Shown piece after piece: positions 6,347-11,279 of a stretch of 11,279 nucleotides of DNA; position 1 is the first letter of the stretch, and every line of letters starts with the position of its first letter. The translations under genes were made by a program, and so were the position numbers. The notes below the pieces were generated by a model. That model was given only the letters and a program-made list of their open reading frames with translations, had not been told where the DNA came from and did no database searches. This stretch comes from Baffinella frigidus (taxonomy: Eukaryota > Cryptophyceae > Cryptomonadales > Baffinellaceae): assembly GCA_026770585.1 (NCBI GenBank), contig MU647377.1:23173-34451 (forward strand), read 5' to 3'.

Positions 6347-7105
6347 TTTAGGGTTTAGGGTTTAGGGTTGAGGGTTGAGGGTTGAGGGTTTAGGGCTTAG
6401 AATTTAGTGTTTAGGGTTTAGGGTTTAGGGTTTAGGGTTTAGGGTTTAGGGTTTAGGGTTTAGGGTTTAGTGTTTAGAGGTGTAGGGTTTAGGGTCTAGG
6501 GTTTAGGGTGTAGGGTTTAGGGTTTAGGATCGAGGGTTGAGCATTGAGAGTTGAAGGTTCAGGTTTAAGGGTTTAGGGATATGTACATAAAGGTTGAGGG
6601 ATTAGGGTCTGGGATTTACGGTTCGGGGTTTAGGGTTGAGGATTTAGGGTTGAGGGTCTAGAGTTTAGGTTTTATGGTTTAGGTTTCAGGGTTTAGGGTT
6701 TAGGGTTTAGGGTTTATGTTTGAGGGTTTAGGGTTTAGGGTTTAGGGTTTAGGGTTCAGGGTTTAGGGTTTAGGGTTGAGGTTTTAGGGTTTACGGTTTA
6801 GGATTTACGGTTTACGGTTGAGGGTTTAGAGTTTAGGGTCTAGGGTTGCGGGTTTAGGGTTCAGAGATAGGGATTTAGGGTGTATGATTTAGGGTTCACG
6901 GTTCAAGGTTTAGGCGTTGGTGTTTGGGGTTTAGGGTTTAGAGTTTGTGGTTTATGGTTTATGGTTTATGGTTTATGGTTTATGGTTTATAGTTTATGGT
7001 TCATGGTTTATGGTTTATGTTTTATGGTTCAGGGTTCAGGGTTCAGGTTTCAGGGTTCAGGGTTCAGGGTTCAGGGTTCAGGGTTCAGGGTTCAGGGTTC
7101 AGGGT
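6347..7105 (+). repeat. Heptamer array: TTTAGGG, then TTTATGG, then TTCAGGG blocks
   Basis: Begins with TTTAGGG units, including a run of about eight perfect copies near 6415-6470. It degrades, then changes to about nine TTTATGG units (6951-7012) and about eleven TTCAGGG units (7022-7105). Open frames here encode only heptapeptide echoes of the repeat and are not genes. Confidence 0.92.
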
Positions 7106-7378
7106 GTACTGATAGGGTATAAGGTATAGGGAATAGGTTTATGTGTTATGTGTTATGGGTTGAGGGTACAGGGTATAGGTTATAGGGTACAGGGTGTAGG
7201 ATATAGGGTATGTATAAGGTATATTGTATAGGGTATAGGGTATAGGGTATATGGTATATGGTATAGGATAGGGTTTAGGGAATAGGGTATAGGGTATAGG
7301 GTATAGGGTATAGGGTATAGGGTATAGGGTATAGGACAGGGCATAGGGCTGAGGGTATAGGGTATAGATTACAGGGTA
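7106..7378 (+). repeat. TATAGGG heptamer array
   Basis: GGGTATA units, most regular at 7271-7332, form a further local variant of the same 7-nt period. MITE C2 is inserted at its right edge, and TATAGGG/TTGAGGG units resume at 7487-7521. Confidence 0.9.
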
Positions 7379-7479
7379 TTCCTTAAGTGGCCAGTAGGCG
7401 CATACGCCCTACCGTAGGGCCCTAGGACTTGCCTAGGACCTCTTGGCGGTCAAATTTGACTTCCTGGCCACTTGAGGAA
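7379..7479. mobile_element. MITE family C, copy 2 (C2)
   Basis: A 101-bp element, inverted relative to C1, with ends TTCCTTAAGTGGCCAG and (reverse complement of right end) TTCCTCAAGTGGCCAG. The interior has GCCCTACCGTAGGGCCCTAG and GCCTAGGACC. The left flank is TA, but the right flank is CA; instead CAGGGTA occurs at both 7372-7378 and 7480-7486, a possible 7-bp direct repeat that may be chance in this repetitive context. Confidence 0.8.
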
Positions 7480-7543
7480 CAGGGTACATGATATAGGGTT
7501 GAGGGTTGAGGGTTGAGGGTAGAGGAATTCTGTCTATCCTCCA

Positions 7544-7590
7544 AGGATTGGACGACAAAGAGTCACATAAAGGCTGACTTTGGTTCTGGG
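7544..7590 (-). repeat. 47-bp dispersed inverted repeat L, copy 1
   Basis: Contains AGAGTCACATAAAGGCTGAC and matches the reverse complement of 10039-10085 at about 42 of 47 positions. Such a pair could be remnants of one element family or of a segment duplicated in inverse orientation. No coding content is seen. Confidence 0.7.
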
Positions 7591-7604
7591 ATGTTAATAG
7601 GGTA

Positions 7605-7750
7605 ACGTCCTGAAACCCGGGTAGTTAGGCCTACGGGATTGCCTCGGACCTCCTACCGTAGGCCGAGACTTTTTGGTCCTGGGATCCCTCGGCCTACGGT
7701 AGGAGGTCCTAGGCAATGCCGTAGGCCTAACTACCCCATTTTCAGGCCGT
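7605..7750. mobile_element. Foldback MITE E with 49-bp near-perfect arms
   Basis: Arms at 7619-7667 and 7688-7736 match at all but two or three positions (outer part GGGTAGTTAGGCCTACGG), with a 20-nt loop. The similarity extends outward through ACGTCCTGAAA / TTTTCAGGCCGT to 7605 and 7750, where TA dinucleotides flank both sides (7603-7604, 7751-7752). The arms contain CCTCCTACCGTAGGCCGAG, the core motif found in families B and C. Single copy here. Confidence 0.82.
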
Positions 7751-7870
7751 TAGCCTATGAATGTGTGCGAGCGCGTTCCAACCTGGGGACACCTCAAAGA
7801 CCCCCAAAAGAACCACCTTTTATCCCCTTTTCACGAGCCTCTGCAGTGGAGAGCTAAACGCGATCCGAAA

Positions 7871-7952
7871 GCACAAATGCTTTCTCTGCAGATCCTTTCT
7901 ACGGCAGGGCGTGGCGTTGGGGTACGTTGGGCGAAATCAAAACCTCAAGGAC
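7871..7952 (-). repeat. H-type dispersed repeat, copy 4 (H4)
   Basis: On the minus strand it reads CCTTGAGGTTTTGATTTCGC, then CCACGCCCTGCCGTAGAAAG, then GATCTGCAGAGAAAGCATTT. Its outer TAGGT end is cut by MITE B3, which starts at 7953. From 7751 to 7870 I see only unique DNA. Confidence 0.78.
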
Positions 7953-8073
7953 GAAGGGTACCTCGCTCAAAAGACACTGCCAACCCCCTAGGGCCACCAT
8001 AGGGCCCTAGCTAGGCATAGGCCTACTGTAGGGTCCTAGGGGGAGGCGGTTTCTTGTGAGCAAGGTACCCCTG
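7953..8073. mobile_element. MITE family B, copy 3 (B3)
   Basis: A 121-bp B element. The left end is eroded (GAAGGGTACCTCGCTCAAAA) and flanked by AC; the right end GAGCAAGGTACCCCTG is followed by TA. The core CATAGGGCCCTAGC and GGCCTACTGTAGGGTCC is present. It is inserted at the end of H4. Confidence 0.82.
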
Positions 8074-8117
8074 TAGGCCCGCCTGCGTTGGAAAGGATGG
8101 ATCAGTGCGAGCACAGA

Positions 8118-8162
8118 TCTCTCTCTCTCTCTCTGTCTTTGTCTCTATCTATCTCTCTCTCT

Positions 8163-8194
<32 letters not shown>
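8118..8194 (+). repeat. (CT)n microsatellite
   Basis: Three runs of CT dinucleotides separated by GTCTTTGTCTCTATCTAT and ATT interruptions; a 77-bp pyrimidine tract, the strand complement of the (GA)n tract at 2458-2526. Confidence 0.95.
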
Positions 8195-8198
<4 letters not shown>

Positions 8199-8226
8199 AG
8201 TCACTGGCGTCCCACCGGGGCCCTAC

Positions 8227-8314
8227 GAGAGTGATCCACTAATACTGGCCACCTCGGCCACTTATGGCGACAAGTAGACCCTACTAAGTGGACCGCACTA
8301 AGTGGATCACTCTC
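8227..8314. mobile_element. Small inverted-repeat element D
   Basis: Perfect 14-bp ends GAGAGTGATCCACT (8227-8240) and AGTGGATCACTCTC (8301-8314) enclose an 88-bp unit with internal repeats of ACTAAGTGGA. CCCTAC occurs just left (8221-8226) and 8 bp right (8322-8327); it is not a clean target duplication. From 8322 to 8390 there is a cluster of CCTACGGTAGG and CCTAGG words, perhaps a decayed B/C-like core. Single copy. Confidence 0.6.
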
Positions 8315-8460
8315 ACTCTCACCCTACGGTAGGCATACCTAGGAGTCTAGGAGCTAGGTCCTAGGAGGGGGTCGTAAGGTAGGTCATAGGCACGTGTCTC
8401 CGTTTCTGCCGCGATCCTCCGCACCGGGGGGCCGGAATGTGATCCGAAAGGAAGCATGGC

Positions 8461-8542
8461 TTTAGGTCCTTTAGGTCCTTTAGGTTTTAATTTCTCCCAA
8501 CATATGCCAACGACACGCCGTTCCGTAGAAGACTGTTCTGCA
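8461..8542 (+). repeat. H-type repeat copy 2 (H2), left half of an inverted composite
   Basis: Reads TTTAGGTCCTTTAGGTCC, a tandem of TTTAGGTCC, then GGTTTTAATTTCTCCCAAC and CGACACGCCGTTCCGTAGAA. It runs directly into the inverted G4 copy through the palindrome CTGTTCTGCAGAACAG (8533-8548). The upstream GAAAGGAAGCATGGC (about 8446-8460) resembles the inverted end of another G copy. Confidence 0.75.
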
Positions 8543-8596
8543 GAACAGGTTCCGGTGTCCGCCTATGGTGGGAGCTCGAAGAACCTAAAGGACCTG
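8535..8596 (-). repeat. G-type repeat copy 4 (G4), inverted against H2
   Basis: On the minus strand it begins CAGGTCCTTTAGGTTCTTCG and passes through AGGCGGACACCGGAACCTG to the TTCTGCAGAA joint. H2 and G4 together form one unit with terminal TTTAGGTCC/GGACC inverted ends, suggesting H and G are the two halves of a single element. MITE B4 is inserted at its outer end. Confidence 0.75.
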
Positions 8597-8713
8597 CAGG
8601 GATACCTCGCTCATAAGAAACTGCCCCCCCCCTAGGACCACCGTAGGGCCCTAGGCATAGGCCTACCGTAGGGTCCTAGGGGGTGGCAGTTTCTTGTGAG
8701 CGAGGTACCCCTG
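8597..8713. mobile_element. MITE family B, copy 4 (B4)
   Basis: A 117-bp B element with ends CAGGGATACCTCGCTCATAA and GAGCGAGGTACCCCTG; right flank TA, left flank TG, which is TA in the other G copies and so probably mutated. Both arms pair over about 50 bp through the CCGTAGGGCCCTAGG / GCCTACCGTAGGGTCC core, so the whole element can fold into one hairpin. Confidence 0.87.
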
Positions 8714-8725
8714 TAAAAAACCTCG

Positions 8726-8870
8726 AGTGACCACTCGGTGGGCTACGAGAGTTTCGTTGACCCCGGATTCCAGGGTGTTACGTGACCAATTTGCATTAGA
8801 AAAATCCTTAAGCTCATTGTCTTTATGTAAGTTGTCTTTTGATGCAAGGTTCGTAGTCCACCGTGTGACC
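8726..8870. repeat. Imperfect inverted repeat, about 145 bp
   Basis: CGGTGGGCTACGA (8736-8748) faces TCGTAGTCCACCG (8851-8863) with one mismatch, and flanking GTGACC words extend the symmetry loosely. The interior is AT-richer, with CTTTATGTAAGTTGTC. It may be a decayed foldback element; no copies elsewhere were seen. Confidence 0.5.
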
Positions 8871-8876
8871 CTGGAG

Positions 8877-9010
8877 GTAGGAGGTGGAGTTAGAATCCAT
8901 CCGGAAAATGCTCGTATGAGCGGCCGACACGGGGTACAGTCAGTGGCACGATGCGTCGAGCATGTGCGGCGCTGACGCTGGTTGTTTGGCAATAAATTAT
9001 CAATCTCTCC
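8877..9010 (+). mobile_element. Discrete element I, copy 1 (I1), no terminal inverted repeats
   Basis: A 134-bp unit from GTAGGAGGTGGAGTTAG to AATAAATTATCAATCTCTCC, about 85-90% identical to I2 at 9702-9833. Both copies end at the same base. A perfect 12-bp direct repeat GTGACCCTGGAG borders it (8865-8876 and 9011-9022), like a target duplication. The ends are not inverted repeats, and an AATAAA lies about 20 bp before the right end; a short retroposed element is one reading. It has no credible ORF. Confidence 0.7.
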
Positions 9011-9297
9011 GTGACCCTGGAGTGGTGCTTTTTATCAAACTCGACATCGCCTGCCACTCCCACCCCAGTTGAGATTCGCATATGACTGTCGTATCTGACT
9101 CTCATGATCAGTCTTCTCTCGCTGTATACGTATATGTAGTGCCCTGGTCGGAGTTCCCCATCATCACCTCCTACCGTCACTACCGACACCCAGCCACATT
9201 CTTCCCCGATTGACTCTACAAGTGATTTTACCGCGGCCGAACGTTCTCGCTTCGAAACGATTGACTTTCGATTGCGGGTTTCACGTTTCTCGGGCAT
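8890..9297 (-). CDS. Doubtful hypothetical frame, partly inside element I1
   Basis: An ATG frame of 135 codons on the minus strand, beginning MPEKRETRNRKS and containing a mixed charged/beta-like stretch (GWVSVVTVGGDDGELRPGHY). I recognise no family. The last 40 or so codons lie in element I1, so any original protein end has been replaced. The unique part (9023-9297) has a mild purine-first codon pattern. It could be an exon or gene remnant, or chance; I lean towards chance or a remnant. Confidence 0.2.
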   Translation of the reverse strand: MPEKRETRNRKSIVSKRERSAAVKSLVESIGEECGWVSVVTVGGDDGELRPGHYIYVYSERRLIMRVRYDSHMRISTGVGVAGDVEFDKKHHSRVTERLIIYCQTTSVSAAHARRIVPLTVPRVGRSYEHFPDGF

Positions 9298-9379
9298 TTG
9301 TGCGAGAAGTCGCCTGAAATCGGGCAGCCTGAGGCGCAAAAAGCCAGCGGAAAGCACGTGTAAAGTCAATCGGGAAGAT
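9198..9379. repeat. Imperfect inverted repeat, 182 bp
   Basis: ATTCTTCCCCGATTGACTCT (9198-9217) faces GTAAAGTCAATCGGGAAGAT (9360-9379) with two or three differences. The right arm also forms a tight hairpin with the following bases (CGGGAAGA 9371-9378, TCTTCCCG 9386-9393). It overlaps the doubtful frame. A tandem duplication of CCTGACAGAGGAAAT follows at 9417-9446. Confidence 0.55.
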
Positions 9380-9445
9380 ATGGTTTCTTCCCGAGTTGGG
9401 AGCTGTAGAACCGCTCCTGACAGAGGAAATTCCTGACAGAGGAAA

Positions 9446-9504
9446 ATACAACACAAATGCTTTAATATTACTAATAAGAAAATTGTGTAGTAGTTTTCGT
9501 TGCA
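9446..9504 (+). repeat. Family F core, copy 2 (F2)
   Basis: ACACAAATGCTTTAATATTA and CTAATAAGAAAATTGTGTAG match the reverse complement of the central part of F1 (10121-10254) almost base for base. F2 lacks the long perfect outer arms of F1. From 9505 to 9591 the sequence is unique. Confidence 0.72.
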
Positions 9505-9591
9505 AGAAAATGAAACAGAGGATAAATGTAACTCGGAAGAAAGAGGTCGCGAATGCCAACTCTCCCAAGTGGAAACAATCTGGGGGCTAAC

Positions 9592-9676
9592 CCTTTAGGT
9601 CCTTGAGGTTTTGATTTCTCCCAACGTAGCCCAACGACACGCCCTTCCGTAGAAAGGATCTGCAGAAAAAGCATGT
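9592..9676 (+). repeat. H-type dispersed repeat, copy 3 (H3)
   Basis: Reads CCTTTAGGTCCTTGAGGTTT, TGATTTCTCCCAACGTAGCC and ends GATCTGCAGAAAAAGCATGT. Its last bases begin a 47-bp segment (9655-9701) that is repeated directly at 9834-9880 on the far side of element I2. Confidence 0.8.
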
Positions 9677-9701
9677 ATGGATATTGGTTCCTGGTCCTGA
9701 A

Positions 9702-9833
9702 GGTAGGAGGTGGAATTAGAATCCATCCGGGAAATGCTCGAATGAGCGGCCGACACGGAGTACAGTAATGGCACAAAACATAGCATGTGTGGCGCTGACG
9801 CTGGTTGTTTGGCAATAAATTATCAATCTCTCT
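9702..9833 (+). mobile_element. Discrete element I, copy 2 (I2), between 47-bp direct repeats
   Basis: A 132-bp unit from GGTAGGAGGTGGAATTAG to AATTATCAATCTCTCT, closely matching I1. It is bordered directly by 47-bp direct repeats (9655-9701 and 9834-9880; three mismatches), which begin AGGATCTGC and end GGTCCTGAA and derive from the H3 tail plus flank. The repeats differ in sequence and length from those at I1, as expected for locus-specific target duplication of variable length. Confidence 0.7.
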
Positions 9834-9914
9834 AGGATCTGCTGAAAAAGCATGTATGGATATTGCCTCCTGGTCCTGAATTGGCTCTCGGCACAAACGC
9901 TCTACTATTAAATG

Positions 9915-9963
9915 TACTACACAAATGCTCTACTATTACTTTTACGAGCAAATCGTGTAGTAA
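9915..9963 (+). repeat. Family F core, copy 3 (F3)
   Basis: TACTACACAAATGCTCTACT to AATCGTGTAGTAA, a diverged copy of the F core with its own short inverted ends (ACTACAC / GTGTAGT). From 9964 to 10038 the DNA is unique, including an (AC)n-like patch at 10028-10040. Confidence 0.65.
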
Positions 9964-10038
9964 TGTTAGTTACCCAAAACACTTGATTAATACTTTTATC
10001 GAGATAAAAGGTGGTCTCGTCCCCAGAAACACACACAC

Positions 10039-10085
10039 CCCAGAACCCAAGTCAGCCTTTATGTGACTCTCTGTCGGCCAATCCT
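10039..10085 (+). repeat. 47-bp dispersed inverted repeat L, copy 2
   Basis: Contains GTCAGCCTTTATGTGACTCT; the inverse match is at 7544-7590. Similarity ends sharply on both sides, which argues for a copied unit rather than a shared large duplication. Confidence 0.7.
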
Positions 10086-10120
10086 GAGGGTAAAGTCAGA
10101 ATGCTTTTACCCTAAACTTA

Positions 10121-10254
10121 TCCGGGGAAACCTATTTTTCTTTAGTTTGATGGCAAGGAAAATTACTACACAATTCGTTTTTATTAGTAATATTAAAGCA
10201 TTTATGTAGTAATTTTCCTTGCCATCAAACTAAAGAAAAATAGGTTTCCCCGGA
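10121..10254. mobile_element. MITE family F, copy 1 (F1), with 53-bp perfect arms
   Basis: Arms at 10118-10170 and 10205-10257 are exact reverse complements over 53 bp (outer part TTATCCGGGGAAACCTATTT) around a 34-nt loop. Taking TA at 10119-10120 and 10255-10256 as the target duplication gives an element with TCCGGGG...CCCCGGA ends. The perfect arms suggest recent activity or homogenisation. F2 and F3 are partial relatives of its centre. Confidence 0.85.
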
Positions 10255-10256
10255 TA

Positions 10257-10281
10257 AAAACCCTGAACCCTGAACCCTAAA
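10257..10281 (-). repeat. Short telomere-like patch in inverted orientation
   Basis: AACCCTGAACCCTGAACCCT is three TTCAGGG-type units read on the minus strand, directly after F1. It is opposite to all large arrays in the window and may mark an inversion or junction. Confidence 0.7.
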
Positions 10282-10326
10282 ACAAAGAGACCTGACGAGC
10301 ACAGTTCTGTGAAAGGGGTTTGAGGT

Positions 10327-10398
10327 TTTAGGTCCTTTAGGTTCTTCGAGCTCCCAACATAGGCGGACACCGGAACTGGTTCTGTAGAAAGGCCATGC
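10327..10398 (+). repeat. G-type dispersed repeat, copy 3 (G3)
   Basis: TTTAGGTCCTTTAGGTTCTT, CCCAACATAGGCGGACACCG and GTAGAAAGGCCATGCT. The right end runs directly into the next heptamer array, so its terminal TTCCTTTC is missing. Confidence 0.78.
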
Positions 10399-11175
10399 TG
10401 GTTTGGGGTTGAGGGTTGAGGGTTGAGGGTTGAGGGGTTAGGGGTGAGGACTTAGGGTGTTGGGGGTAGGGGTTAGGGTTTAGGGTTTTGAGTTTAGGGT
10501 ATGGGGGTTAGGGTTTGGGGTTTAGGGTTTAGGGGTTAGGGTTGAGGGCTTAGGGTATAGGGGGTAGGGGTTAGGGGTTAGGGTTGAGACTTGAGGGCGT
10601 AGGGTTTAGGGTTGTGGGTTTAGGGTTTAGGGTTTAGGGTTTAAGGTTTAGGGTGTAGGGTTTAAAGTCTAGGATTCAAGGTTTAGGGTTTAGGGCTTAG
10701 GGTTTAGGGTTTAGGGTTTAGGGTTTAGGGTTGAGGGTTGAGGGTTTAGGGATTAGGGTTTATGGTTTATGGTTTATGGTTTAGGGTGTAAGGTGTAGGG
10801 TTTAGGGTTTAGGGTGTAGGGTGTCGGGTGTAGGGTGTAGGGTGTAAGGTGTAGGGCGTAGGGTGTAGGGTGTAGGGTGTAGGGTGTAGGGTGTAGGGGT
10901 TATGGTTCAGGGTTTAGGGTTTAGGGTTTAGGGCTCAGAGTTTCGGGTTTAGGGTTTAGGGGTGAGGGGTTAGGGGTTCGCGGTTAGGTACTATGGTTTT
11001 GGGTTTATGGGTCAGGGGTTAGGGGTTAGGAGTTAGGGGTTAGGGGTTAGGGGTTAGGGGTTAGGGGTTAGGGGTTAGGGGTTAGGGGTGAGGGGTTAGG
11101 GTTTAGGGGTGAGGGTTTAGGGGTTAGGGGTGAGTTTCATGGTCAAATTACATTATGTAGGTTTATTAGTTATGA
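10399..11175 (+). repeat. Heptamer array with TTGAGGG, TTTAGGG, TGTAGGG and GGGGTTA blocks
   Basis: Block order: TTGAGGG (10407-10435), mixed TTTAGGG, a few TTTATGG (about 10757-10782), TGTAGGG (10797-10897), TTTAGGG, then about ten GGGGTTA units (11013-11093). All keep the 7-nt period and + strand G-richness. A short AT-rich break (GTCAAATTACATTATGTAGG, about 11142-11161) precedes the terminal array. No gene. Confidence 0.9.
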
Positions 11176-11279
11176 TTTATGGTTTATGGTTTATGGTTTA
11201 TGGTTTATGGTTTATGGTTTATGGTTTATGGTTTATGGTTTATGGTTTATGGTTTATGGTTTATGGTTTATGGTTTATG
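11176..11279 (+). repeat. Perfect TTTATGG array, runs off the window
   Basis: About 15 identical TTTATGG units in 104 bp with no variation, in contrast to the degenerate arrays elsewhere. It continues beyond the right edge. The same variant occurs as a shorter, less perfect block at 6951-7012. Confidence 0.95.

Noticed and set aside
7639-8002. Overlapping short + strand frames
   Set aside because: They cross MITE E, H4 and B3 boundaries and share no consistent coding character.
1549-8713. A and B as hAT elements, because of CAGGGG ends
   Set aside because: hAT elements leave 8-bp duplications; A1, A2, B1 and B2 share only TA on both sides.
8877-9022. Element I as an intron-generating element on the minus strand
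   Set aside because: CTAAC and a CTCCAG/CTTCAG acceptor-like end are present, but no GT donor at the other boundary restores an uninterrupted sequence, and I2 has none at all.
1-11279. tRNA, rRNA or riboswitch genes
   Set aside because: No T-loop (GGTTCRANNCC) with a matching acceptor stem and no conserved rRNA words were found by eye on either strand; a tRNAscan or Rfam run would settle it.

Overview
The window looks like a piece of a nuclear subtelomere from a plant-type eukaryote, most likely a photosynthetic protist or alga. The basis is about 4 kb of degenerate telomere-like heptamers (TTTAGGG and local 7-nt variants), many short TA-flanked inverted-repeat elements (MITEs), microsatellites and almost no coding sequence. 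Nothing prokaryotic is visible: no operons, no ribosome-binding-site/ORF pairs, no CRISPR array. The G-rich strand of every large heptamer block reads 5'->3' on the + strand, so if these are true subtelomeric remnants the chromosome end lies to the right. I could not identify the species.

Layout. 1-60 heptamers; 80-358 a 21-bp minisatellite; 490-1546 and 1713-2170 long degenerate heptamer arrays split by MITE A1; 2206-2322 MITE B1; 2458-2526 a (GA)n tract; 2527-3425 mostly unique DNA with an inverted-repeat-bounded segment and a perfect 28-bp hairpin; 3426-4268 the one convincing open frame, a GC-rich, C-ending-codon frame with a 62-codon tandem duplication and no recognised family; 4380-5126 fragments of the G/H repeat family plus MITE B2; 5318-5602 MITE A2, interrupted by MITE C1; 5816-7378 heptamer arrays interrupted by the 366-bp element J; 7379-8713 a dense cluster of elements (C2, E, H4, B3, (CT)n, D, H2/G4, B4); 8726-10257 further inverted repeats, two copies of a discrete element without terminal inverted repeats (I1, I2) and three copies of family F; 10399-11279 heptamer arrays ending in a perfect TTTATGG array that runs off the window.

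The elements are non-autonomous: no transposase, reverse transcriptase or other mobility gene is recognisable. What makes the window informative is its insertion history: C1 sits inside A2, B3 and B4 sit at the same point in the ends of the G/H repeats, and A1, C2 and J sit inside heptamer arrays, so relative ages can be read from the sequence. Families with different ends (B, C, E) share one internal palindromic core. The coding frame at 3426-4268 has no visible functional link to the repeats.
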